Part shown: positions 14,150 to 21,895 of the stretch, in pieces | How positions within the stretch are numbered: position 1 is the first letter of the stretch | Layout of the letters: each line of letters opens with the position of its first letter | NCBI GenBank assembly: GCA_035526665.1 | Contig: DATLBY010000209.1 | Span: 1-26,474, forward strand | Length of the DNA: 26,474 bases | From: DATLBY01 sp035526665 | GTDB taxonomy: Bacteria; Acidobacteriota; Terriglobia; Bryobacterales; Bryobacteraceae | Reading direction: 5' to 3' | The notes under the pieces: model-generated | What the model was told of the DNA's origin: nothing | The model's input: the letters and a program-made list of their open reading frames with translations, nothing else | Databases searched by the model: none | Position numbers and translations under genes: made by a program

Positions 14150-14155
14150 AGCAAC
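14122..14155. repeat. Operator-like repeats in front of vapB
   Basis: A perfect palindrome TGCTAT-G-ATAGCA occupies 14141-14153. In addition ATGACAGCAAC (14122-14132) recurs with one mismatch as ATGATAGCAAC (14145-14155), offset 23 bp. One copy covers the -35 and the other covers the -10 and abuts the start codon. This is the usual placement for VapB/VapBC ribbon-helix-helix operators; binding is inferred. Confidence 0.5.
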
Positions 14156-14419
14156 ATGAGGACGACGGTCACTTTAGATCCGGATGTGGAGAGGCTCATC
14201 CGGGACGCCATGAGGGAGCGTGCGATCTCGTTCAAGGAAGCCCTGAATGAAGCTGCGCGCGCCGGGCTTCGCGGCAAAGAGCATCAGCGCGCCCGGAAGT
14301 TTACTCAGAAATCGTTTCGGATGGGCGAGGCGCAGGAGTTCCGTTGGGACAAAGCCCTGGCTCTGGCCGACGCCATCGAGGACGAGGAACTCACCCGGAA
14401 GCTCTCGTTGCGCAAATGA
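14156..14419 (+). CDS. vapB: VapB-type ribbon-helix-helix antitoxin
   Basis: 87 residues. The N-terminus MRTTVTLDPDVERLI followed by RERAISFKEALNEAARAGL has the beta-strand/helix/helix pattern of ribbon-helix-helix DNA-binding antitoxins. The charged C-terminal part, about 46-87, would wrap and inhibit the toxin. The stop overlaps the toxin start (ATGA), the classic antitoxin-first layout. It probably binds the palindrome over its own promoter and represses the pair, alone or with VapC. Confidence 0.88.
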   Translation: MRTTVTLDPDVERLIRDAMRERAISFKEALNEAARAGLRGKEHQRARKFTQKSFRMGEAQEFRWDKALALADAIEDEELTRKLSLRK

Positions 14420-14844
14420 TAGTAGTCGATGCGAACCTCTTGATCTACGCCGTTAACGAAGACTCTCCATTAAGCCGGAAGGCGAAGCCGTGGCTGGAGG
14501 CGGTTTTGTCCGGACAGGAGACCGTCGGCTTTGCGTGGAATGTCCTTCTCGCATTCCTACGACTGACCACCAGACCAAGCTTATTCCGAAACCCTCTGCC
14601 GGTCGATACCGCTTTTGACCTTGTAACCTCCTGGCTCGAGCAGCCGCCGGCTAGGATCCTCCATCCGGGGACGCGCCACTTACAGGTTTTGCGCGAGTTA
14701 CTCCAGCCTTTGGGGACCGGCGGAAATCTGACATCGGACGCGCACTTGGCTGCGATGGCAATTGAGCATGGAGCGGAACTGTGTTCGACTGACACGGATT
14801 TTGCAAGATACCCTGGGCTCAAGTGGCGAAACCCTCTTTCTTAG
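14416..14844 (+). CDS. vapC: VapC-type PIN-domain toxin ribonuclease
   Basis: 142 residues from the ATG at 14416, inside the last codons of the antitoxin gene (ATGA overlap); a longer frame beginning at 14344 is only read-through of the antitoxin region. The first PIN motif is IVVDANLLIYAVNE with catalytic Asp5. The distal motif is TSDAHLAAMAIEHGAELCS with Asp108, then TDTDFARYPGLKWRNPL with Asp126/Asp128. This tail and the WNVLLAFLRLTT segment match the VapC subfamily common in Mycobacterium (TIGR00028-like). It is a Mg-dependent endoribonuclease that cuts tRNA or rRNA when not held by the antitoxin; the exact target is unknown. Acid residues at the first and last sites are intact, so the toxin is likely functional. 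Confidence 0.9.
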   Translation: MIVVDANLLIYAVNEDSPLSRKAKPWLEAVLSGQETVGFAWNVLLAFLRLTTRPSLFRNPLPVDTAFDLVTSWLEQPPARILHPGTRHLQVLRELLQPLGTGGNLTSDAHLAAMAIEHGAELCSTDTDFARYPGLKWRNPLS

Positions 14845-14886
14845 GCATTCCTCCTGTTTCCTGTGCTGTGACACGGCAACACGCTG

Positions 14887-14914
14887 TTGTGCAACCTGGA
14901 ACGCAATGTATAAT
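14887..14914 (+). promoter_or_regulatory. Candidate sigma-70-type promoter of the oxidoreductase/receptor/acyltransferase operon
   Basis: TTGTGC (14887-14892), a 16-nt spacer, and a perfect TATAAT (14909-14914). It lies in the 155-bp gap after vapC, about 80 nt ahead of the ATG at 15000, which has its own AAGAGGGAG ribosome binding site. Confidence 0.55.
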
Positions 14915-14999
14915 GATCGTCTCCAGTATTCATGCTATTTTCGGCGCGCGAGTACAGTAAGAACTCAGGGCGCGGATTACATAAAGAGGGAGCCTTACT

Positions 15000-16103
15000 A
15001 TGGACAGAAGACATTTTCTATTGAGTTCCGCAGCCGCCTCACAGGCCCTGTTCTCGCAGTCGCCAAACGATCAGGTAGCGACGGCGATGATCGGGGTCGG
15101 CAACCGCGGCAGCTACCTGCTGCAAGCCGTGATCAACCAGCCGAACGCGCGCGTGGTGGCCCTGTGCGACAACAAGCCTGACCGTTTGGATAAGGCGGCG
15201 ACCACCGCGGCCAAGACCAATCCGGCGACCACTTCCGACTGGCATAAAATCATCGACCGCAAGGACGTGGATGCCGTTTTCATCGCCACTCCGCCTTACC
15301 TGCACGCCGAGATGGCGATTGCCGCGCTGAAGGCCGGGAAGCATGTCTATTGCGAAAAGCCCATCGGCACCACGCCGGCCGAGATTCGCGAGCTTTTGAA
15401 GACCGCCAAACAGACCAAGCGCGTCTTCCAGGCCGGCCAGCAGATGCGTTCCCAGATTCAACTGGCTGAAGCGGTCAAGAAGATTCACGACGGCGCCATC
15501 GGCGACATCCTGTTTGTAAAGGCGCAGCGCCATGCCTCGGCCGACATCAAGTATGACGGGACCTCGGGCGACTGGTACTTCGATTTCAAGAAGTCCGGCG
15601 GCTATCTGGTGGAGCAATCGGTGCACAACCTGGATGCCTGCAACTGGGCCATCGGGCAGCATCCGACGCGCGCAGCCGGCTTCGGCGGCATCAACCTTCA
15701 CAAGAACGAACCCAAGGGCCGCGACATCATGGACCATCAGAGCATCACCTACGATTATCCGAATGGCGCGAAGCTATCGTTTACGCAGATGGTGTTTCAT
15801 CCCCGCAAAATGCCTGCCAACAACCAGAGCATCAACGTTTACGGCAGCAAAGGCGCGGTGGAGTTGCTGAACTCCGCTACATTCTACTCACTGGATGGCG
15901 AGGAACAGAAGATCCTGGCGGAAAAAGTAGCGGAAAAGAACGACGCGCACATCACTGCCTTTTACAACTGCGTGCAGAAAGGCGCGAAGTCGCCCTCCGA
16001 TATTACAGTGGGCGCCACGGCCGCTCTCACGGCGATTCTCGGCAACGAGGTCTGCATGCAGGGCAAGGTGATTCACTGGAAGGACCTTGGCGTAGAAGTT
16101 TAG
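15000..16103 (+). CDS. Tat-exported Gfo/Idh/MocA family oxidoreductase
   Basis: 367 residues. The N-terminus DRRHFLLSSAAASQALFSQ is a twin-arginine signal, so the enzyme should be folded with its nucleotide before export, as known for glucose-fructose oxidoreductase. The Rossmann motif IGVGNRG (31-37) gives GxGxxG. CEKP at 118-121 holds the family's catalytic lysine, and SVHNLDACNW (207-216) holds the His/Asp pair. The C-terminal part is the mixed alpha/beta substrate domain ending with a conserved-style AILGNEVCMQGK. Family members oxidise or reduce sugars and inositols with NAD(P). The substrate is unknown; with DUF1080 genes nearby, a 3-keto-sugar-forming dehydrogenase is a reasonable guess. 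AAGAGGGAG precedes the ATG. First gene of an operon with the receptor 33 bp downstream. Confidence 0.92.
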   Translation: MDRRHFLLSSAAASQALFSQSPNDQVATAMIGVGNRGSYLLQAVINQPNARVVALCDNKPDRLDKAATTAAKTNPATTSDWHKIIDRKDVDAVFIATPPYLHAEMAIAALKAGKHVYCEKPIGTTPAEIRELLKTAKQTKRVFQAGQQMRSQIQLAEAVKKIHDGAIGDILFVKAQRHASADIKYDGTSGDWYFDFKKSGGYLVEQSVHNLDACNWAIGQHPTRAAGFGGINLHKNEPKGRDIMDHQSITYDYPNGAKLSFTQMVFHPRKMPANNQSINVYGSKGAVELLNSATFYSLDGEEQKILAEKVAEKNDAHITAFYNCVQKGAKSPSDITVGATAALTAILGNEVCMQGKVIHWKDLGVEV

Positions 16104-16136
16104 CAGTAGAAGTTGAAAGCAAATTTCGGAGATTCC

Positions 16137-19100
16137 ATGTCATTGCGGTTAAGGATTCGCGGCCGTGTTTTCACGGCCGTGATGCTATCGTCTATTTTTA
16201 CATCGGCCCTGTGGGCCCAAGCTACCGGGACCATCAGCGGGTTTGTGACCGACTCAACCGGGCTGCCGGTACCCGCAGCCGGAGTGAGCGCCGTCCTGGT
16301 AGATCAGCAGATCCGCCGCAACACACAAACCGGGACTGACGGATCGTACCTTTTCCAGGCGCTGCCGCCGGGCCGCTACGCGATCACCGTGGAAAAGACT
16401 GGGTTCCAGCGGGTCACCGAAACCGATGCGGTCCTGGCCGTAAACCAGAATTTGCGGGTAGATGCGCGCCTGCAGGTAGGGCAGACCAGCGAGACCGTGA
16501 CGATATCGGCGACCGCTCCGCTGGTGGATACTCGATCCGGCGCGCTGACGGGCCTGGTGGACGACCGCAGAGTGGTGGATCTTCCGTTGAATGGCCGCAA
16601 CGTGATTGCCCTGGCAGCCACACTGCCCGGCATTGTGAGCATCAACGCGCCCCAACAACTCACCGATGCGCGCAGTGGACCCTCCATGAATGTCAACGGA
16701 AGCCTGGAGAATCAGAACCTATTCACCTTCAATGGCGGAATCTTCGTCAATCCCTCGCGCAATACGGGCATGAACTTCCCCCCGCCGGACGCGGTAAAGG
16801 AGTTCAGCATCCAAACTCAGAATTTTTCGGCGGAATACGGCCGCAATGTAGGCGCGCAGATCAACGTCGTCTCCAAGTCCGGGACCAACGAGTTCCACGG
16901 CGCGTTGTGGGAATTTCTTCGCAACGAAAAGCTGAATGCGCGCAACTTTTTTGCAGCCCGGGTTCCGGCGCGCAAGCAGAATCAATATGGCTTCGCCGCG
17001 GGAGCACCCATTAAAAAGGACAGACTATTCGCGTTTGGCTCCTATCAAGGATTGCGCGACAGGCGGGAAGCACTGAGCGTGCAGTCGATTGTCCCCACGG
17101 CTGCCCAGCGGGCCGGCGATTTTACGGGGCGAACGCTCCGCAACCCGGTAGACATCAACCAGCGGCCCTTTGTGGATGCCGGCGGAGCACCGTGCGTTGC
17201 CAACAACGTCATTCGCAGCACGTGCATTAGCCCGGTAGCCAAGGCGCTCCTGCCGCTGATCCCAGACTCACCCAGCGGACGCGTCGCTACCTTGTCTCCG
17301 TCACCACAAAATGGCGCCATGTATATGGCTCGCGTGGACTGGGTCCAGAGCCAGCGGAACAACGTTTACGGGCATATCTTCGTGGACGATAACTCTCGTA
17401 ACAGGCCCACGCTGATCAGCGGGAACGTTCCAGGTTATCTAAGCGATACGCTGGCGCAGCGCACCACGATGGCGACCATCAACGATACATTTACGATGCG
17501 TCCGAATCTGCTGACCGAAACGACCGTCACCTTTCTGCGCACCGCCTCGCTGCTGGCGGCCAATAAGACGATCGATCCCGCCTCAGTAGGCATCAACATG
17601 CCGTTGTTCGCCGAGGTCGGCGGGCCCTCAATCGACATCGGATCCAACGTCAACTTCGGCGGCGGATCGGGGCGCGTCGATTTCAAGAACAATAGCTGGC
17701 AGGTCCGTAACTCCACCAGTTGGATGGCCGGGCGTCACAATATCAAGTTCGGCGGAGAATTCCTAGACCTGACGTTCCGCCAAATCTTTCTGGGATCGCC
17801 CCGATTTAATTTCAACGGAACCCGCAGCGGCGACGAGTTTGCCGATTTTCTGCTGGGAGCTTACTACCAGCTCAGCGGCGGCTTCGGCGTCCGCACCAAC
17901 GACAACCTGCAGAAGGCGCCCAGTCTGTTCGTGCAGGACGAGTTCAAAGTACACCAGCGGCTGACACTGACATTCGGTCTACGCTGGGAGCCTTTCTTTC
18001 CCTGGGTGGACCGCTACGACCGGCTTCAGAGCTTGAACGGGATCAGCAGCCGGACGCAGTCGACCCGTTTCCCGACGGCGCCGCCCGGAATCCTTTTCGC
18101 TGGCGACCCCGGCGTGCCGCGCGGATTGGCGCCAAATGACTTGAATAATTTTGCTCCCCGGTTCGGGTTTGCCTGGGATGTTCTGGGCGACGGAAAGACC
18201 AGTGTTCGCGGGGGCTACGGATTTTATTACGACTCCATCAAGGCGGATTCCGTTTCCCAAGAGAATGCTCCCTGGGCAGGGGGCTTTCTCGCTTTCAATG
18301 GACGCGTAGAAAATCCTTTCTCTTCGGTGGGTCAGATTACGCCGCCGGTCGCGCCCAGCGAGTTCGATTGCACGCGCACCAGTTCGTTTCCGGGTGTGAG
18401 ATGCGGCCTCTACCCGCTTCCACTCAGTGGATTGTATATTGCTCCAAACATCCGCACGCCCTACGTACAATCGTGGAACCTGACGCTGCAGCGCCAGGTG
18501 ATGCGCGACCTGACGGTGGAAGCCTCGTACGTCGGGAAAGCAGGCATCAAGGTGGAGGGCTACCGCAACTTCAATCCGGCCCAGTACATTAAGGATCCGG
18601 TCACGGGCGATCCGCCCTCACTGCAGAACGTACAGAACCGGACTTTATTCCTGCCGGGAATACTGGCGTCGCAATCGATCGTGCTGGATAACAGCTTCCG
18701 GAGCTGGTATAACGGCGTGCAATTGCAGGCGCGCCGCCGCTTCGCACACGGAATTACGTTCAACGTCAACCACACAATCAGCCGGTCGATCGACACGCTT
18801 TCCAGCAACATCTTTAGCCGTCTACTGGACAATCCGTTCAATGTGAGAGACAACAAGGGCGTGTCAGACTTCAACCGGACTCACGTCTTCGTAGCCTCAT
18901 GGCTGTGGTCACCCAGCGTGAAGACAGCTCACCGGGCGGTAAATGCCGTCGTGGACGGCTGGACTTTGACTGGAATTCACCAATGGCAGAGCGGGGCGCC
19001 CTTCTCCATCCGCGCGGGTGCGGATGTGGCGCTGGATGGCTCAGGCAGCCGGCAGCGCGCGATGCTCAAGCCCGGCGGCGGTCCGATTACGCGCGAGGCG

Positions 19101-19448
19101 TCCAGCCGCGACGATATGATCTCGCAGTACTTCAATACGAACGCCTTCCTGTTGCCCTCGCAGGAGACGCCCGGCACGTACGGCAACTCGGGGCGCAATA
19201 TTCTTACGGGCCCGGCGTTTGCCAATACCAATTTCTCGGTGCTGCGGGACTTCCGCGTGACGGAAGGGGTAAAGCTTCAGTTCCGGTCTGAGTTTTTTAA
19301 CCTCTTGAACCAGGTGAACTTCGGCAGCAGCAACACGACCGGTGGAGCCAACGACCCGGATAATACGGTCACATCCCGCACCTTCGGCCGGATCCGGACG
19401 GCGGGGGCCGCGCGCGAAATTCAATTTGCGCTTAAACTGATTTGGTAG
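16137..19448 (+). CDS. Oar-like TonB-dependent receptor
   Basis: 1103 residues. The ATG at 16137 is chosen over an in-frame TTG at 16113 because GGAG lies 5 nt upstream and the signal peptide (ending SALWA) then starts normally. The CarboxypepD_reg-like domain covers about 28-110 (TGTISGFVTDSTGLPVPAAGV to GRYAITVEKTGFQRV), and the plug about 120-265 (VVDLPLNGRNVIALAATLPG, AVKEFSIQTQNFSAEYGRN, INVVSKSGTNEFHGALWEF). The barrel has the typical FVQDEFKVHQRLTLTFGLRWEP and ends EIQFALKLIW. Two Cys pairs (APCVANNVIRSTC and DCTRTSSFPGVRC) are likely disulfides in outside loops. It sits between an oxidoreductase and an acyltransferase gene, which points to a sugar-derived ligand. Confidence 0.94.
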   Translation: MSLRLRIRGRVFTAVMLSSIFTSALWAQATGTISGFVTDSTGLPVPAAGVSAVLVDQQIRRNTQTGTDGSYLFQALPPGRYAITVEKTGFQRVTETDAVLAVNQNLRVDARLQVGQTSETVTISATAPLVDTRSGALTGLVDDRRVVDLPLNGRNVIALAATLPGIVSINAPQQLTDARSGPSMNVNGSLENQNLFTFNGGIFVNPSRNTGMNFPPPDAVKEFSIQTQNFSAEYGRNVGAQINVVSKSGTNEFHGALWEFLRNEKLNARNFFAARVPARKQNQYGFAAGAPIKKDRLFAFGSYQGLRDRREALSVQSIVPTAAQRAGDFTGRTLRNPVDINQRPFVDAGGAPCVANNVIRSTCISPVAKALLPLIPDSPSGRVATLSPSPQNGAMYMARVDWVQSQRNNVYGHIFVDDNSRNRPTLISGNVPGYLSDTLAQRTTMATINDTFTMRPNLLTETTVTFLRTASLLAANKTIDPASVGINMPLFAEVGGPSIDIGSNVNFGGGSGRVDFKNNSWQVRNSTSWMAGRHNIKFGGEFLDLTFRQIFLGSPRFNFNGTRSGDEFADFLLGAYYQLSGGFGVRTNDNLQKAPSLFVQDEFKVHQRLTLTFGLRWEPFFPWVDRYDRLQSLNGISSRTQSTRFPTAPPGILFAGDPGVPRGLAPNDLNNFAPRFGFAWDVLGDGKTSVRGGYGFYYDSIKADSVSQENAPWAGGFLAFNGRVENPFSSVGQITPPVAPSEFDCTRTSSFPGVRCGLYPLPLSGLYIAPNIRTPYVQSWNLTLQRQVMRDLTVEASYVGKAGIKVEGYRNFNPAQYIKDPVTGDPPSLQNVQNRTLFLPGILASQSIVLDNSFRSWYNGVQLQARRRFAHGITFNVNHTISRSIDTLSSNIFSRLLDNPFNVRDNKGVSDFNRTHVFVASWLWSPSVKTAHRAVNAVVDGWTLTGIHQWQSGAPFSIRAGADVALDGSGSRQRAMLKPGGGPITREASSRDDMISQYFNTNAFLLPSQETPGTYGNSGRNILTGPAFANTNFSVLRDFRVTEGVKLQFRSEFFNLLNQVNFGSSNTTGGANDPDNTVTSRTFGRIRTAGAAREIQFALKLIW

Positions 19449-19482
19449 GCGCTTCCAAATAGCAGCAAAGACAGGAGGATTC

Positions 19483-20613
19483 ATGGCCAGCACAATGGTG
19501 GCAAGGCCGGCGATAGCCGCCGAGGCGACCGCGCCCCTTTTACAGAATACGCCGGCAGCGGGACGTTTGGTGAGTTTGGATGCCTACCGCGGTCTTATCA
19601 TGCTGTTGCTGATCTCGCACGGCTTCGGCCTGTCTATTCTGCAATCGCGACCGAACTGGGCGTGGCTGGCCGGGCAGGTGGATCACGCGGCCTGGGCGGG
19701 ATGCACCTTCTGGGACCTGATCCAACCCGCGTTCACCTTCATGGTCGGCATGGCGATGCCGTTCGCGTTTGCGCGGCGGAAAGCCCAGGGAGCCACCAAT
19801 CTCACGCTTTTGCGCCATGTGGCGTGGCGATCGCTGATCCTCATCGTTCTCAGCAATATCCTGTCGAATTTCAATACGAGCCGGCCGCGGCCCGCTCTTC
19901 AATTGATCAACGTGCTGTGCCAGATCGCATTCGGCTACCTGCTTTGTTTTGGCATTACCCGGTTGCGGTTTCCGCTGCAGGTGGCCTGCGCGGTGGGTCT
20001 GATCGCCGGCTACTGGGCGCTCTTCGTCCTTTACCCGGGACCGGATGGCCCCTTCTCGAAGACGGGTAACATCGGCGCGGTGATCGATCTGAAAATCTTG
20101 GGCTATAACTATTCGGGCTACTATACGACGATCAATTTTATCGGCAATGCAGTCACTATCCTGTTCGGCTACTGGGCGGGCATGCTGATGTTGACTCCCA
20201 GGACGCATGCACAGAAGCTGAAGATCCTGGGCATGGCGGCGGCCGCGGCATTTGCGCTCGGGTTGGGGCTGGAACCGTTCAATCCGATGGTGAAACGCCT
20301 CTGGACAGCTTCCTTCACGTTCTTCAGCGCTGGCTGGGTGATTGTGATGTTGACGGCGCTCTACTGGCTGGTAGACGTGAAGCAGCAGCGGCGGTGGACC
20401 TTTCCGGTGATTGTGCTTGGCATGAACTCAATCTTTATCTATGCCTTCGCACAGGTGCTGCGAGGCTGGCTCAACCGCGGGCTGGCAAACTTCACAGGCA
20501 ACTTCTGGTATCTGGGGGACCTGGGTATAATCCCCCAGAACCTGCTGGTACTCGCCGTTATGTGGTCCATGTGCTACTGGCTGTACAAGCGAAATATCTT
20601 CTTCCGCATTTGA
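19483..20613 (+). CDS. HGSNAT/DUF5009-type membrane acyltransferase
   Basis: 376 residues with about ten hydrophobic helices and AGGAGG close before the ATG. Three signatures of the heparan-alpha-glucosaminide N-acetyltransferase-like family are in order: SLDAYRGLIMLLL (31-43), DHAAWAGCTFWDLIQPAFTFMVG (about 67-89) and KRLWTASFTFFSAGW (271-285). His68 lies where the family's catalytic histidine is expected. Known members move acetyl groups across a membrane from acetyl-CoA onto terminal glucosamine; bacterial members are poorly studied. Third gene of an operon with the oxidoreductase and receptor (34-bp gap), so acetylation of an imported or periplasmic amino sugar is plausible but unproven. 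Confidence 0.88.
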   Translation: MASTMVARPAIAAEATAPLLQNTPAAGRLVSLDAYRGLIMLLLISHGFGLSILQSRPNWAWLAGQVDHAAWAGCTFWDLIQPAFTFMVGMAMPFAFARRKAQGATNLTLLRHVAWRSLILIVLSNILSNFNTSRPRPALQLINVLCQIAFGYLLCFGITRLRFPLQVACAVGLIAGYWALFVLYPGPDGPFSKTGNIGAVIDLKILGYNYSGYYTTINFIGNAVTILFGYWAGMLMLTPRTHAQKLKILGMAAAAAFALGLGLEPFNPMVKRLWTASFTFFSAGWVIVMLTALYWLVDVKQQRRWTFPVIVLGMNSIFIYAFAQVLRGWLNRGLANFTGNFWYLGDLGIIPQNLLVLAVMWSMCYWLYKRNIFFRI

Positions 20614-20619
20614 GCGGAA
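20602..20619. terminator. Small hairpin at a convergent gene junction
   Basis: TTCCGC (20602-20607) pairs with GCGGAA (20614-20619), with the acyltransferase stop codon in the loop. Only 13 bp separate the two convergent stops. No T tract follows, so termination is a weak call. Confidence 0.25.
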
Positions 20620-20626
20620 ACGCCTG

Positions 20627-21877
20627 TTACACGCGCTCGGGAACGACGTAGGGTTTGCGGTATTCCCGCGTGAGCAGCTTGTTTGCCTCGGCATCACCAA
20701 TGAACTGCATCCGCGAAGGATCGAAGTGCAGGTCGCGCTTCACCCGGTAAGCGATATTGCCCAGGTGGCAGTGAGCGGTGGAAAGAAACGTATCCTCGAT
20801 CTCGGCGTGCACCATCTTGGGATCGCGGGCGCGAATCGCGTCGGCAAAGTTCTGAAAATGTTGGATATTCGGCGGATACTCCACCTCCGGCTCGGGCTTC
20901 TTATTGCGGCCCATGGTGATCTGAAAGCGGCCGTCGGCCATGACGTGCATGTATCCCTTGGTCCCGTAGAAATCCCATGACATCGGCTCGGCCGTGTAGA
21001 GACCGGGAAGGTGGCCAACCATCATGGAGCCGTCCTCGTACACCCAGGTAACGTTCTGCGTGTTGGGTGTCTGCGCCTGATCCTTGTAGCCGAATCGCCC
21101 GCCGCTGGACTGGATGCGCACCGGGAGTTTCTGACGCATGCCCCAACGGAGAAAGTCGATCATATGGATTCCGTTGTTGCCGAGCTCGCCATTGCCGAAA
21201 TCCCAGAACCAATGCCAGTTGTAGTGAACCAGGTTCTCATGATAGGGCTGCATGGGAGCGGGCCCTACCCATAGATCCCAATTGAGCCAGCCCGGCGGCT
21301 CCTTCGTCTCTTTGAAACCGATGGAGTCGCGGTTGCCGGGGAAGACGAAGCTCGATTGGTAGATGTCGCCGATGGTGCCGCCGTGAATCAGTTCGATAGC
21401 CTTGCGAAAGCGGCCTCCCCAGCGGCGCTGCGTACCGCCGGCAGCAATTCGTTTGTATTTTCTGGCGGTCTCCACCAGCTTCGTGCCTTCCCAGACGTTA
21501 TGCGAGACCGGTTTTTCAACATAGACATCCTTACCCGCCTGCATGGCCCAGATGGCGGTCAGAGTGTGCCAGTGATTGGTCGTGGCGATGGTGACAGCGT
21601 CAATATCTTTGTCTTCAAAGATCCGGCGCATATCCGAATCGATCTTGGGGCGTTTTCCGGTCTTCTGGAAAACGGTGGAGGCGGCAGTCTCGGTACGCCT
21701 GCCGTCGGGATCCACCAACGCGGCAATCTCCACATTTGAAACCGGCAGAATCTCCTTAATATGTGCAGACCCGCGCGAGCCGACACCGATGATGGCCAGA
21801 CGAACGCGATCGTTGGCGCCGGCCCAGGATTGGGAGGCAGCGGCAGAAGCGGATACAAGGAATTGACGGCGATTCAT
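20627..21877 (-). CDS. Tat-exported Gfo/Idh/MocA family oxidoreductase
   Basis: 416 residues. The signal NRRQFLVSASAAASQSWAG carries the twin arginine. GVGSRG (31-36) is the nucleotide-binding GxGxxG, YVEKPVS (119-125) the lysine motif, and GNNGIHMIDFLRWGM (233-247) holds the catalytic His238 and Asp241. The aromatic run NWHWFWDFGNGELG is typical of the long Tat-type subfamily abundant in Planctomycetes, Bacteroidetes and Acidobacteria. It is not a close copy of the enzyme at 15000: it is longer and differs through the substrate domain. AAAGGAGC lies 9 nt before the ATG, within the 18-bp gap after the receptor gene, so it is co-transcribed with the receptor and DUF1080 genes. Substrate unknown; sugar or 3-keto-sugar chemistry is inferred from context. 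Confidence 0.93.
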   Translation of the reverse strand: MNRRQFLVSASAAASQSWAGANDRVRLAIIGVGSRGSAHIKEILPVSNVEIAALVDPDGRRTETAASTVFQKTGKRPKIDSDMRRIFEDKDIDAVTIATTNHWHTLTAIWAMQAGKDVYVEKPVSHNVWEGTKLVETARKYKRIAAGGTQRRWGGRFRKAIELIHGGTIGDIYQSSFVFPGNRDSIGFKETKEPPGWLNWDLWVGPAPMQPYHENLVHYNWHWFWDFGNGELGNNGIHMIDFLRWGMRQKLPVRIQSSGGRFGYKDQAQTPNTQNVTWVYEDGSMMVGHLPGLYTAEPMSWDFYGTKGYMHVMADGRFQITMGRNKKPEPEVEYPPNIQHFQNFADAIRARDPKMVHAEIEDTFLSTAHCHLGNIAYRVKRDLHFDPSRMQFIGDAEANKLLTREYRKPYVVPERV

Positions 21878-21895
21878 ATTCTATTGCTCCTTTGA

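Larger units (their letters stand above)
13840..14155. other. 316-bp gene-free region with the vapB control region at its right end
   Basis: Between divergent genes. The left edge holds the AGGAGG ribosome binding site of the PAP2 gene (13845-13850). The middle, about 13950-14010, is more A+T-rich than its surroundings. A 66-codon open frame at 13925-14125 has no ribosome binding site and no recognisable domain, and I do not call it. The right end (14116-14155) carries the vapB promoter and operator-like repeats. I see no tRNA, recombination site or clear IS remnant. Confidence 0.6.

Noticed and set aside
15039..15737. 232-codon open frame antisense to the first oxidoreductase
   Set aside because: The sense gene has all family motifs; the antisense protein is Val/Gly/Arg/Leu-rich with no fold signature.
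15000..21877. The two oxidoreductase-receptor units as an inverted duplication
   Set aside because: Gene order is similar when read from each end, but protein lengths (367 vs 416; 1103 vs 1223) and sequences differ strongly and the third genes are unrelated, so no recent duplication is visible.
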